Source: Psococerastis gibbosa (lineage: Eukaryota; Arthropoda; Insecta; Psocodea; Psocidae). From it: 64,000 nt of DNA. Positions 1 through 13,100 of the stretch are shown one piece after another (position 1 is the stretch's first letter; each line of letters begins with the position of its first letter). The notes under the pieces were generated by a model. The model searched no databases and was not told where the DNA came from. It was given only the letters and a program-made list of their open reading frames with translations. A program made the position numbers and the translations under genes. The stretch covers positions 37,657,419-37,721,418 of the forward strand of contig OZ020486.1 in NCBI GenBank assembly GCA_963971405.1, in the 5' to 3' direction.

Positions 1-3000
1 AACATGGAGTGCCAGTAACTTCAGCTCCGGTTACCGAAGGGTCTTCTGGGCCAACTCAAGTGTTTCCTCAACAGCAATCTCAGCCACAGTACAGGGGAAC
101 GGGACCTCCTCCCCAGGCAATGGCTCCGCGCGCACCTGGACCAACGCAGCCCCCCTACCGGTACCCCCAAGCTCAGGGCTATCAAGGACAAGGCTATCCT
201 CCTCAAACTCAAGGACAAGGCTACGTCCCTCCACAAGGCCAGCCCGGTTACTCTCAAGGTTACACTAACGCCCCTGCGGGGCAGCCGAATAACTACCCGC
301 CGAACCAATACCCTCAGCAATATCCGCCTGGATCTCAGCCTGCCAACTACAACGCCGGTAATCCAACCACGCAGAGTGGCTACCAAGGGGGCGGATTTCA
401 GTCTCCTCAGAGTAATTACCCTTCTCCTCAGCCTCCTGCAGGTAGGTACATGTTATTTCTTGATAGTAGGATTGATTTAAGGAGTAAGTTTTTTGTATTT
501 TTGTAGACTGAAAAACAGTAAAATTTCCGTAATTTTACACTCTTAAGGCCAAACCGGAGTCGCCTACATTCCATTTCTGTGCAAACTTTAATTTCTCATG
601 AAATATGGAACGCAGAACAATGAAAAAATGCTGAATGGCAAGAAGAATTTTTTATCGTAATTTTGATGTATAGTATGTTGCAATCATATAGTTAGTGAAC
701 TTGATACGCAAAAAATAACGGTCACTCAGGAGTTCAAGCTGAAGGAGTTCATCAACTGTGGCAAATTGGAGTTAGTTAAGACTACATACTATACATCAAA
801 ATTAGGAGAAAAAATTCTTCTTTCCATTCAGTATTTTTTCATTGTTCTGCGTTCCATATTTCATGAGAAATTGAAGTTTGAATAGAAAATGGAATATAGG
901 CGACTCCGGTTTGCCCTTAAGGCTGAGTGTTCAAAATGTTTTGTAGGCAAGAAATTATCGTACTTTTTGGACGAAATTAATTAATTGCTCGTTCCACAAC
1001 CACAAAGATTTAAAAGAGAACCGATGAAAAAATCTTAAAAAATACGAGCTTTCTGTGAAAGCTGTCTATTTCCCTTACAGATTTACAACTGTGCTACAAA
1101 ATGGGTTTAAGGCTCTTTATCCAATTTTTTTAAGGTAATAATATTTCAGTTCAGAAAATATAAACTTCCTGCGATAACTTGGATTTTTTATGAGTTTTTT
1201 ATCTGTTCACTTTGTTATCTTTGTATCTGTGGAATGAGTAATAAATTATTTTCGTCAAAAAATCAGCAAAATTTCTTGTTTACAAAACATTTTGAACACT
1301 CAGCCTTAAAGTTGGCTATGAGCTTTTATGCTGGTAAAAATTAATGGCTATTGTGTAATATTCATTAACAAAGGGTTAGTTGCCTGCTCTGGTAATTGTC
1401 ATTGGAGGCGGGCCCATTGTCAGGGGTGACGTTTCAGAAGTGGGTGCCATTCCCATTATTAGACTTAGTCCTGAGGAGGACTGGTAGTTTAGTCATGACT
1501 GATTCATTATTCTTGTATTCTACTGAGTAAATCTAATGATTCTATTGAGTAAATCTGATCCCCTTGAGAATGAGGTTTTGTAGGGACAGTTTTGGTCACT
1601 AGGTTCGGTGACGACAAACCGATATACGAGTCGGTCAGCGTATCACCTGTGTTTGCACCATTCGTTTGCACTGCGCATGCTCGTGAACTCGTGGACCACA
1701 GAACATCGTATAATTATATATTAATAGTCAATTCAGGGCTGCTACATTCCGTGGTTTACCTCAGAATTCCGTGGGAAATAATTCTATTCCGAGAAATATC
1801 CGGGATCAACAATTTTTGAGTACCTAAGAGCAGTGGGTAGGCCTACTGTAGGTACGTAGGCTACAGTTCAATGTGAAGGGTTGTAATACTTTAATTTAAT
1901 TTTGACCTACGGTACTGCAGGCTATTTTGGTGTTCTGTGCTGCTGACTATTATGTAAAGTGCAGTTAAGTTATCAATTGCAAACACAATATAGCCTAAGT
2001 CTAATTAATTTTTAATTGTGGAATTTTAATTTTTTCGTTAATTATTTAGTAATATCAAAACACAAACTTCTTTAATCATATTTACATAATTGGAAATTTA
2101 GGTGTGTCACTGCTTCATATAGCTGCCCCCCCCCCCCCTACCAAAAAATAGTATATTGTAAGCTAATTTATTACGCTCTTATTTAATAGATACTACATAC
2201 TATGTTTCTTCTATTTGGACCCCCAACTACCCCCCTAAAAAATGGACTGGATCCGTCCCTGCAGTAGGCTATCTACGTATAGGCTACGTCTACCTCTAAC
2301 CCTGGCATGTCTTGGGCAGCCAATGCAACCTTATTAGGTGCAGTAGTAGAAAAAAACTAAATGCACTAATGATGGTAGGCTACGATGAGTACCAGGGCTG
2401 CCAAACGACTTCAGCCGTATTTTTAAGAATTTTTAAATAATTCACAGTACATTCCGGAATTTTTTAAAATGTTGGTCCCCTTTATATGATATGATTTTTT
2501 AACTCTCATCTGCCTATGGTCCTGGTTCCTAACCTTATCTGGTTATTTTAATTGTAACTTTAAATTGCAGCCGATAAAAAATACCCATCAGCTTCAGCTT
2601 CAACCATCACAAATTGACATGATTCCATAAATTGGCATACAAATATTGGTATGCATAGGCATTTCCCCAAAAATCCACAGAAAAACCTCAAAAATTGTTC
2701 ACGAGCATGCGCAGTGCAAACGAATGGTGCAAACACACTACACAGGTGTTACGCTGACCGAGTCGTCCGATGTTCATATTATTCAAAATGGCCGCCGTTT
2801 GCATGTGAAAACTAAGCTCTTAGCATCTAATTAATTCTTTTAATATTTTTACTATGCCTGGACCTTATTTCGCTGCATATAATTTAATATATATATTCTC
2901 CATGATTTATAGAAAAATATCACTTAAAAATAATACATAAATAAAATAATTTTAAAATATTATTGAGGCTTATGGAAAAATCAACGCTATGATATCTTAG

Positions 3001-4493
3001 CAACTGGTGCTGCCATCTACAAAATGACGTCACAAATGAACCTCATTAGAACTACCGTTTTACCAATTGAAACGCAAGCTGACCGTGTAGTAGTTAGCAG
3101 AAAACGTTCAGGAACACTAACGGTGGATTGGACTAGGAGAAACAGATAAATCCAGTAGTATCCAGTATACTCTGTTAGAGAGCTTGCACTTCAATAGGGA
3201 AAACGGTAGTTGGAATCCTCAAGGGGTTTGGATTTACTCAATAATTCAGAGTAGAATGCAAGAGCAATGAGTCAATCGTCCAGACACAATCATTCCTTCT
3301 CAGGACTAACCCTGATGATGGGAGTGGCACCCTTCGCCTGACAATGGGCTCCGCCCTAATTGTTGGATTGCCTCTAATGACAATTAACACAGCAAGCAAT
3401 GCAACTCCAACTAACGTTTTTAAATAGCTTTTCTACTATCAAACATTTTGTTTTAGCTGGTACTAACTACCCGCCTGCGGGCCAAACTGGAAATTACCCG
3501 CCTTCGCAGCCATCATACGCCCAAGGATATCAGGCCGGCTCTCAGCCACATCCACCGCCACAGACCTACAGCCCAGGGCCGACGGGATATCCCACACCGG
3601 CATCCGTTCCCACTACAACGCCCAGTCAGAATTCATACACCAGCACTGCCCCGTCCGCTGGTACACAAACTTATACGCCAAGTCAAGCTTACCCCAGGTA
3701 ACCATAACATCAAAATCACTTATCGCAATGTAGTGAACTGTTGTTGCCCCATGCTTAGGGGCAGGTTAAATTTTGTAGCAGACCAATTCCTAATTGTCAG
3801 GCTGCTGGTTGTAACCGCCCTTCAAATCCACTCTTCAACAGCTGGCTTCAGGAAAGTAATTTGCTCCATGAGCCAACGGCCATACCAAGTTGAATCCACT
3901 AGAACAGAGCCAGTTCAAGACTGCAGCAAGCTTGGCAGGAGGAGATGGTGGGACATGATAACGCGCTGAGGCTAATAGTCATTCTAAGTGTTATGTGCGT
4001 GTGGTCACCTCTGAATTAATTGTGACTACCATGTTCCTAAGTGGTTCAGAATCCTCTATAATCAGGAGTTCCACCCTGTCAGTCGACTGAACTTCAAGGA
4101 TTCGTCAGTTAGTTGTAACCAGTTTGTAATTATTGTATAAAGATATTCTAGACATAATTGTCGTTGTAATAGGAAGATTGGCAATGACGGGTTTGTCTTT
4201 ATTTTAGTGGGCCTTCTCCTCAGCCTAGCAACTACCCCCCGCCGGCTCAGTCCAGCCCCGCTCCCAGTCAGCCCGCTTTCCAGCCTACTTCACAAGGCGC
4301 AGCACCCCCTGCACAGTATGGGCCACCGCCACCACAAGGCTACCAGCAGCCGGGCTACCCTCAGCACTACAACCAAGCCTACCCTCCCCCCGGCCAGTAC
4401 GCCCAGCAGTACGCGAGGCCGCCACCAGGACCGCAGGGGCAGCCGCCCCCAGCTCAGTATGGTTATCCCAATTATCAACCTCCAGCCCAGTAA
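1..4493 (+). CDS. Pro/Gln/Tyr-rich protein, C-terminal part (TFG-like?), 5' partial
   Basis: Three exons: 1-441 (enters from outside the window), 3457-3697 and 4208-4493, with stop TAA at 4491. The joins are GT-AG (CTGCAG|GTAGGT; TTTTAG|CTGG; CCCCAG|GTAACC; ATTTTAG|TGGG) and the phases (1, then 2) agree, giving 321 visible residues. The protein is low complexity throughout, built of repeated GYxxQ, NYPP, QPxY and PPPQ units, and ends in NYQPPAQ. No folded domain, signal peptide or membrane segment is present in this part. Composition and style resemble the disordered C-terminal half of TFG, the COPII/ER-exit-site scaffold, whose PB1 and coiled-coil regions would lie to the left of the window. 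Annexin B11-type N-termini and other P/Q-rich proteins look similar, so the name is a guess; the exon structure is solid. The first intron (442-3456) is almost entirely transposon sequence. Confidence 0.75.
547..916. mobile_element. Foldback MITE flanked by TTAA
   Basis: Two arms of roughly 140 bp (547-690 and 780-916) are inverted copies of each other, starting GGCCAAACCGGAGTCGCC and ending in its near complement. TTAA lies on both sides (543-546, 917-920). The loop carries a fragment of dispersed repeat F (GTCACT... and ...CAAATTGGAGTTAG). There is no coding capacity. A TTAA duplication suggests piggyBac-type mobilisation, but a TA duplication (Tc1/mariner) cannot be excluded because the arms are symmetrical. 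Confidence 0.75.
921..1305. mobile_element. TTAA-flanked MITE, copy 1 (second copy at 59323)
   Basis: Begins GGCTGAGTGTTCAAAATG and ends with its inverted complement; TTAA at 917-920 and 1306-1309. A second copy at 59323-59685 is closely similar along its whole length, which defines the borders. The left TTAA is shared with the right TTAA of the element at 547-916, so the two sit back to back. Confidence 0.8.
1391..3390. mobile_element. ~2-kb foldback element in the intron of the P/Q-rich gene
   Basis: The outer ends are inverted copies: TAATTGTCATTGGAGGC at the left and its complement near 3372-3390, continuing through GGGC/CCCATTGTCAGG blocks for about 180 bp (1391-1575 against 3225-3390). 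A second, inner inverted pair of about 75 bp is at 1620-1695 and 2695-2785 (core TTTGCACCATTCGTTTGC). No long ORF lies between; short ORFs in the arms mirror each other and are not genes. A fragment of the end sequence recurs at 42630-42705. Confidence 0.65.
2108..2260. mobile_element. hAT-like MITE with C-tracts
   Basis: A C-tract (from 2125), an AT-rich body and a right end ACTGGATCCGTCCCTG match the better-preserved element at 15204-15374 (right end CTGGATCCGCGTCCCTG). No target duplication is recognisable here. It lies inside the 2-kb foldback element. Confidence 0.55.
3831..4105 (+). repeat. SINE-like family R copy
   Basis: Contains ACCAAGTTGAATCCACTAG, then AGACTGCAGCAAGCTTGGCA, GATAACGCGCTGAGG, GTGGTCACCTCTGAATTAAT and TAATCAGGAGTTCCACC in the same order as copies at 23735-24010, 33600-33845, 38400-38735 and 63120-63430 (those on the minus strand). 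It lies in the second intron of the P/Q-rich gene. Confidence 0.7.
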
Positions 4494-5027
4494 GAAAGCC
4501 TTTCCGTTTTGTACAACTAGCATGGTTACTATAACGTTCATCTCGTTATGTTATGCATTCGTAAAGTGGGTTTACATAAAAAAAAAAAAAAAAAACATTG
4601 TCTGGCCGATGTATTGCTGGTCAAAATGTGACCTGTGGGTACTTCGAGACAGCCACGTGATATTCAGTTACTTACTGAAAGGCTGTTGCTGTTTTATTTG
4701 TCGTAGTTTATGAATCCGGTTTTAGTTTCTTTTAGTCCAGCATGACTCGTAGGAAAGAGTGACAACCACTATAGGCGTATTTTGTTACACGATTTTTTTA
4801 CATTTGAACACAAATTCGTATTAGAAGTTGGACCAATCAGGGAACAGTAAGAAAAAAAGCGAGAAATATAACAAAATGAGCGTAGTATGATATTCAAATA
4901 TTATATTCTAAGCAGTAGACATGAATTCAAATGAAACGCGCCAATCCAAAATTTGAAGAAAAGAAATGATATCAATATCACCTATTATTAACAATAACTT
5001 AAAGCAACTAACTAAAAAAAATAAAGA
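4494..5027. other. 3' flank of the P/Q-rich gene
   Basis: AT-rich non-coding sequence after the stop codon at 4491. It includes an A-tract near 4580-4597 and AATAAA near 5019-5024, which could serve as a poly(A) signal; neither is proven. No ORF of note. Confidence 0.4.
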
Positions 5028-5158
5028 ACCAGTAGAAATTGGGCCGTGGTTGATTTGAAAGTTGAATATGGCAGTTCACTTTCATATCGACTATGGACTA
5101 TCAGCCCATTTCCTACTGATTCTTCATATGACTCCGGCCGCGAAAGACTCTGCAGTTA
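5028..5158. repeat. Short dispersed repeat G
   Basis: GAACCAGTAGAAATTGGGCCG ... TATCAGCCCATTTCCTACTG ... GACTCCGGCCGCGAAAG. The same blocks recur at 17935-18030 and, as a clean insertion, at 45612-45711. Confidence 0.55.
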
Positions 5159-5407
5159 CATTTTAAAAAATAAACCCTATAAAATTTCACAATTAACATA
5201 GCATTAACCATTATTTTTATTATTAACGCGTTAGTCATTACGAATCCAAGATATCAGCGTAGACCGTAAACAAATTTTTTTAAGCCAAAATCGTGGCAAA
5301 AATATAAAAAAATGAATATCTGATCTACCTCCCGAGCTAGGTTGAAATATTATTGAATTTATAATGCTAATCCAGATCACTAATCCGGATTAAGAATCGA
5401 ACATTTA

Positions 5408-5767
5408 TTACGCTCCGCCCCCTTTGGTAACAAAATGCACCAAATCCAGTAATCCAAATTCTTGTAACAAAATTCGCCTTATGTTGTTTGCCATCAGCAT
5501 AGCTTGGGGAAACAGTGTTTCTTGTTGGAAATGACTTGCAGCAACCTGCTGGCCGAGTAATTCAAACTCTGTGCAGCCTATTTCTGCTATGATTAATTTC
5601 CTCAGTGCCCGTGGACATGTTTGTAGAGATTGCCTATACATGTCATGAAGCGAACACTTGCTAGTCTGATGGGATTTGGTAATTGTGTGGAACGGTTGTT
5701 GTGCGGTACGGTTGTTGTGCGGTAAAGCTAGGTAAGGAATACCCGGACTATGGCGAAGCCAAAACAT
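5408..5767 (-). other. 119-codon open frame in a repeat, unknown
   Basis: Open on the minus strand for 119 codons, with no motif I recognise. Sequence at about 5590-5766 has a diverged relative at about 25210-25425 (shared blocks CTTGCTAGTTTGATGGG and AATACCC[AG]GACTA), so this is probably transposon debris rather than a gene. Confidence 0.3.
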
Positions 5768-7146
5768 ACAAATTAGTTGAGCTACCTGAGCTAAAAAAAG
5801 AGTAATCTAAAAAAGGTCCAATTCCCGCATATATGAGGAACATAGCAAAGGTAGTTGCAAAACTACTCAATAGGATGAATACAAAGAGCATGAAGTTGCA
5901 TACCTTATTTTATTATGTTTAATCTAATCAGAAGCGTATGCGGCCTTATAGGCAAAGCTCAATGGTTATTGCCAATTTGTAGCCCACTTTAATGAATGCT
6001 CCTAATGCAAGATGTTTCAGGCGTAGCGCTAGATTTCACCAAGATTTAAAATTTTATTGTCCTTAACCGTTAAAAGAGCACGGCCATTTTAAAAGTGCTA
6101 TCGACCAATTGAGCTCTGTTACATTGGAATTTCGCGAACGGTGATATCTGCTACGATCGATCAAAGAAAAATATGACAAATTTTTCGTACTGCAAATAAA
6201 ATTGAAATTAATCTAAATCGCCGCGATAGAAAGAACCTATATCTTCCATTTCGCGTTAGGCGTTTTATCAGTATATAGTCGCTAATTTATTCCCGAGCAT
6301 GCTAAATATGGCAATGAATATGATTGCTCAAAAGAAGCCAAAGGGAAGGTGTGGTGTTAAAATAATACCTCACCGAACAAAGATTCATGGAGTCTACGAC
6401 TTTACGGAATTTCACTTTAACCATTAAAATTGTTACTTCCATAACTTTCATTGGCGGCTATTTACACCATTTCACAACATATTATGTATCAAATCAAAAC
6501 ATTGGTATTTGTAATATTTTCCAAATGTGTATGGGGATACTATTGCTAGAGTTTTTTTTAGCGCGAATAAGTCTTAAACTGTGAATTTGAAAATATTTAC
6601 GCAGGTAGAAAATAATTCTTTTAGTACAGAATATTAGGAGATTATTTTATCACATTTGTTTATGTCAGTTGCAATCGGGCTGGAAGCCATATGTGTAACT
6701 TTAACTGCTCTTTTTTTTATCTTGTCAACAACTGCCAGTGCAACAGTGCTGATTTTAAATTTTAGCTAAAGTTGTGAATTAGGCAGGCTAATTAGGCAGG
6801 CTAATTAGTAATTTTTTCATCAGTTTCTGAGATTGAAAAATGGTGAGTAGTTCCTTTTGGAATAAAACTGAAAGGTTCGATAGGTTGATTTATTTTTATG
6901 AATGTTTGTAGACCTATTTGTTCCATTTCTATTCTGATTTTAGGAACTTTTTAGTAACTTCGTACCGTCTATTGTCTGTTTGTCAGCAAACTTTGAAGTG
7001 TCTTTGTATTACTGTATTTTATACACGTACCTTTAAGTTCTGAGAATTATAATATTTTTCTGTTGCTAAGTTTTTTTTTGTAATTGATCGGTTTTTTAGA
7101 TAAATACTATTCTGATGAAGCCGGCGCCCTCAATACTCGACATCGA
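5768..7146. other. Non-coding sequence downstream of the kinase gene
   Basis: AT-rich, with no ORF supported by homology, no hairpin MITE and no recognisable repeat end. The first part will include the 3' UTR of the kinase gene, which runs leftward from 7147; I could not assign a poly(A) signal. Confidence 0.3.
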
Positions 7147-10100
7147 TCAAGTAAAATCGGCAAATTCACTATGGTAATGACTGGTAGAGCTGACTTTAAA
7201 TTCTTTCGGGTTGTAAGGTTCCGTTGACTTCTGCCATTGTTTTTCGGTGGGTATAGCTGGAGGCATGACTTTCTGCTGGAAGATGCCATTCCAGTCACAA
7301 CCATCGAACCAACTATGTTGCTTCACGTCAGCGGCACCCTTATGTAGATTCCCGAATCTTCTCGTCAGGTCGGGCTCTATTAGCTTCTTAACTAAGCTCC
7401 TTCCTTCTGCAGGCATTGCTGAGGGATACCTGAAATAATTTCCAGCATTAACGCATGATTATGGGTTGCATCGAATTAGACAATTAAACAAAAGAACCGG
7501 TCCTAATTTACTCGAACATGTTTTCCAATTTTCAATTAGTAGATGGAGAAAATGAGTAATTTCATGGTAAATAGTTTTCCTATGGTTAAATTTCGGATAT
7601 CACGGGGGGGGGGGGGGGTGTAAATTATAGATAGGTCAGACCAACACATTACCACACAGTAATTATAACAGGCATTAGAGCGTGAATTTTCTATCATTTT
7701 TTCAAAAAAAAATTTTTGCACAAAACCAAAACATTTTTGGGAACGCAACCTATCCGGTTTCGTTACTCAATTTAACACCTAAAACATGCCTGAAGGTAGA
7801 AATCAGCGATAGAAAGGATCCGCAGAAAAATTACTTTTTAGTCATTTTTCATGAAAAATGAGTTATTTATATTTTTTTTACCCCCAGAAGCAAACTATCA
7901 TGGGGCAAGCCACCAACCGCGTTTTGTTAACATTAATAACGCCTACAATATATATGAATTTAAGAGAAATCGTCGGAGCCGTTTTTGAGAAATAATTTTT
8001 TTTTGGAGTTTTTTGAGAATAAAACCCCCCAAAATTGAGTTAGCCCAAAATAAAAAGAACCGGTCCGAGTTTACTCGAACATGCTTTCCAATTTATTTAG
8101 TAGTAGCTAGAGAAAATGAGTAATTTCATGGTAAATAATTTTCCTACAGTTAAATTTCGGGCATCTCGGGGGGGGGGGGGTCCACCTGACTTCACTGGAG
8201 GTGAGGTAAATTCTAGATAGGTCAGACCAACAAATTACCACACAGCAATAATGGCAGGGCCGTTTTTGAGAAATAATTTTTTTTGGAGTTTTTTGAGAAT
8301 AAAACCCCCCAAAATTGAGTTAGCCCAAAATAAAAAGAACCGGTCCGAGTTTACTCGAACATGCTTTCCAATTTATTTAGTAGTAGCTAGAGAAAATGAG
8401 TAATTTCATGGTAAATAATTTTCCTACAGTGAAATTTCGGGCATCTCGGGGGGGGGGGGGGGGGGGGGTGTCCACCTGACTTCACTGGAGGTGAGGTAAA
8501 TTCTAGATAGGTCAGACCAAGAAATTACCACACAGCAATAATGGCAGGGCACGCAATGCATTTGACCGTGAATTTTCTATCATTTTTTCAAAAACAGTTT
8601 TTTGCACAAAACCAAATAGTTTTTTGGGAAAGCAATCTGTCCGGTTTCGTTACTCAATTTAACACCTAAAACATGCCTGAAGGTAGAAATCATCGATGGA
8701 AAGGTTTCACAGAAAAATTATTTTTTAGTCATTTTTCATTAAAATTTAGTTATTTTTATTTTTGTACCCCCAGAAGCCAACTATCAAGGGGCAAGCGACC
8801 CCCCGCATTTTGTCAACATTAATAACGACTACAATATATGTGAATTTAAAAGAAATCGTTGGAGCCGTTTTGGATAAATAATTTTTTTAGACGTTTTTTT
8901 GGAGTTTTTTGAAAATAAAACCCCCCAAATTGAGATAGTCCTCGAGGTATGATTTTTGTGAACCTACATGCTAAATTTCATCAAAATCGACCATGTAGTT
9001 TGCCCGGAAATTGACGCACAGACAGACATTTCGTAAAAACCAAAACCTTTTTGGGTTCCTGGGACCTCAAAACGTGTAAATCCGTTGAAATCTCGGAATC
9101 GAAAATTTGCACCATCACAAAGCTTTCCTTATACTACGTATAAATTGGAAAGCAAAAAAATGGTCTCGAGGTGTGATTTTTGTGAACTTACATGCCAAAT
9201 GTCATTAAAATTGGCCGAGTAGTTTGCCCGGAAATCGTTTAAGACAGACAGAGCGACAGATGACAGAATCGAAAATTTGGACCATCACAAAGCTTTCCTT
9301 ATACTACGTATAAATTGGATAGCAAAAACCGAGCTTACATGCTCCGCCCACTCCACGCCTAAGGGCGTTGCAATCTTCTTTCCCACCAAATGAATTTGTA
9401 CAAAAATGATGGTTACTTTGAAATGCAAATTGTGAAGTTATTTGGGCTATTTTGAGTTCATTTTAATTTTGCCTGGATTATTTGCTAGCTTAGTGCCCAA
9501 GAATACTTGAATTAAATATAAGACAGCTCCATAGCTTTTGTTGGCCTGACCTTCTTTGGATTAGATATGTGCATACTCAAGTTTTTAAGTTTATAGTCAA
9601 TAGAACTTACTTAATTTTGCCGATCAGAATTTTTTCATAAGTTTGTTTCGTACTGTCACCTTCAAATGGGGAAAAACCGGCCATCATCTCGTAAATAAGG
9701 ACCCCAAATGCCCACCAGTCCACGCTTCTATTGTATCCAACGTTCTTCAGAATTTCAGGGGCCATGTACTCTGGAGTCCCGCACATAGTATATGTACGCC
9801 CAGTGACAATCTGAAACTCGTGGCCCATAGTAAGAATGTATTATGGTTCCATGGAATATGCGAAGGTCCATTTGCTTTTAAAGCCTTTTTAAAATATCCC
9901 ATGACGCCATTTTTTAATTTTAGTTTGTTTGTGATTTTACTCTATGATCATTGATCAATTTTAACTATGGCATAGAGGAAAACAAACATTTGTATTACAT
10001 TTTAGATTACATTAGGTACAGATACATTCATTAAATATTTTATGCGATTAACCTTTTTAAAAAATTAAAAGAAAAATCAAATTATCCAAATTGTTGTTAC

Positions 10101-13100
10101 CTTCGAGCATCCGAAATCGGTCAGCTTGAGGTAGCCATTAATGTAGATGACTATGTTTTCAGGCTTTAAGTCTCGGAAGGCTACCTCTATGATGTGCATA
10201 TATTCCAAAGCCATTACTACTTGAGCGGCATAGAATCTAAAATCAAACCAACTGGTGGAGATAATAGGTTGTGTCAGAAGTCAGTGTTGCACTGGTATTC
10301 GGTTGTCCCACAGTATGTTTGCCGCACATAGTCGCATATAAACCTATGAAGGCTATTCCACTGGTCGATTTTACTTCAAATTAGACTTGAGATTTTTTTA
10401 AGGAGACTTATGTAGATACTAACTTAGGCGCGGTTTCCACCGACCTCTCATTGCAGAATGCAAATGACATTGACGGAAATTTTTGTTTTACTCTATGCCA
10501 TAGTTAAAATTGATCAATGATCATAGAGTAAAATCACAAACTAAAATTAAAAAATGGCGTCATGGGATATGTTAAGTACAAACATTTTAATAGATTACTA
10601 TAAAAAGAAAAATTTAATTTCCGTCAATGTCATTTGCATTCTGCAACGAGAGGTCGGTAGAAACCCCGCCTTTATTAATATCTGCTACCACGTCACCGTA
10701 TGTGTATTTTGCACTTGCAGGTCGGTGGAAACCGCGCCTTATCGGTTATAAATTAAGTTATAATATGGTAGCAGACGTCAAATGTTATTAAAAAGAGTCT
10801 GCTACCATATTATAACTTAATTTATAATAGATAAGTTAAGTATCTACAAAGCAAACAAAAAATCTCAAATCGAGTTTGAAATAGTGGAATAGCCGCCTAT
10901 AGAGAAATCAATTCGGTCAACCACATCAGTCTTCAGCCCATCCCATTACTAAAATTAAATCGATTATTATCACCTTAAATGCTTTGCATCTCTATTGGTC
11001 AGGAACACCAAGGGCGGGCGCAAGTAAACCCCACACGTTTTTGCTTTGTTAAGTCGATATTCACAGGCAGGAAATATAGATCTTAGAACCGTCAAAAATA
11101 TCTGTTAAATTAGCAAAAATGTTTCTCGACACTTCGATATATGACAAGTGGTCTTCATTAGCACCAATTGGCGACTGTTCTTAAACTCTACTTCTACACT
11201 TATCGTTTTTTTTTTTTACAAATCGAATCAATACATTGTCAGGACCTGTAGAGTAGTGGTACAGACTTAACTTTCACCCGAAAGGTTGTTAGTTCGAGTC
11301 CCACACTGGCTACATTTTTTGACCATGCTTCGGAGGGCATGTAAAGCAGGCGGTTCCGGATCATCCCAGTTGAGTGTAAGAGAGGGCTTTATAGCCCTAA
11401 CTCCGCTAGGATGGCTTAGCAATAGAACAACAAAAAGTCAAGATTTATTTAATAAATGTAAGACGAAACAGACATTCAAGACTTAGGCGGGGTTTCCACT
11501 GACCTCGCATTGCAGAATGCAAATGACATTGACGAAAATGTTTGTTTTCCTCTATGCCATAGTTAAAATTGATCAATGATCATAGAGTAAAATCACAAAC
11601 TAAAATTAAAAAAAAGCGTCATGGGATATTTTAAGTACAAACATTTTAATAGATTTCTATAAAAAGAAAAATTCTAATTTCCGTCAATGTCATTAGCATT
11701 CTGCAATGCGAGGTAATGGAAACCCCGCCTAGGTCTTGAATGTCTGCTACCACGTCACCGTTTTTGTATTTAGCCCTAGCCGGTCGGTGGAATCGGCGCC
11801 ATAGTAAATAATTTTCCTATGGTTAAATTACGGATCCCTTGACATCCCCCCCTATCCTGTAGCACTGAATTGATCGATGGGACTGCACATTCTAGAACAG
11901 GCAGACGGTCCTGTGACTGGGCCCCGATGGCGGAGGAATTCAATGAAGTCAACGGCACAAGGATGCAGAAGGCAACGGTAAAACACTGCATTACAGTTCC
12001 CTAGTACAGTCATAATAAGTACCTTCCATACTCCTACATGCTTGACTTCCTTTTTGGGGTGTTTACCCCTTTAATGAATTATACAAGTGCCATGATGATC
12101 GCCAATCTTCGATAGAAGAAAAGCAATTGATTCAGAGAGATTAGACATTTCTCATGGTTCTAGGATAGATATTACCTGTGGAATTTGATTTTTTGCAATT
12201 GTAATTTTTTTCCCCCTCCGGTTGTCTCTTAAGGACTAGACTATTTTCATATCTTTCAAAACATCATGATATCTCTGCCTTAAAAAAATTAGGCTATCCT
12301 AAAGAACGGAATAATTACTTGGCAAGATTAACAGCAAACTTCTTGGATTGACGCAGGTAGTTGTACATGTCTCCACGTCTGGCCAACGGTATAAAAAAGT
12401 ATAAATAAGAGTGGTCAGTGAAAAAATAATCCAAACTCACAAGAAAAGGAAAATGCATGGCCTGCAGCAGCTTTTTTTCGCCAAGAGACCTCTCCAACTA
12501 AAACAAAAATACATTTTCACGTCTTATTTTTCTTTTAATAAAACCTCTGACCGTATAATACTGACATGGCATTCTAGATGCACTATATGAAAAGGTTGGG
12601 GACCAACAGATGACGTCACAGCTCAGATTTTTTTATGCATCAATTTTTTTTTTTTTGCACCATTGCAATTGCACCAATTTTTAATGTACAAATGACGGAT
12701 TATTGGCAGATGGAATGGCCGCCTAAGGGCTATTTGAACCGCATGGTTCTGTAGTGTTATAATTTCAAGTTTTCTGAGTAATCCACGTTGCGGCTTATTA
12801 TTGCACTCAGCGATTCCAAAAAGGACTTAGCTTCCACAGGTAATCAATTCATTGCAAAAACTAGCAGTAAGCTTATAGTGTAAAATCTATTTGGACAGCA
12901 AGTTTTTATTTTGATTTGGTGTTTTCTCACTATTCTACCCATCCAATATAGGGTTTCTCTCGTGACTTCGTGGAAACGAAACATTATGTGTAAAGTATTC
13001 TACGTTTATAATTAATTATGATTGCTTCTTGTGCTGCTTATAACTCTACAGTGTTTCCAAGATTTGTTTGTTCCCCAGCTACCTGAATGAATGAATGATT

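Noticed and set aside
21..386. 121-codon minus-strand frame opposite the first exon
   Set aside because: Mirror of a GC-rich repetitive coding exon; the plus frame has consistent splice sites and composition.
1592..1819. 75-codon plus-strand frame
   Set aside because: Falls in the inverted arm of the 2-kb foldback element, with a mirror frame at 2646-2834.
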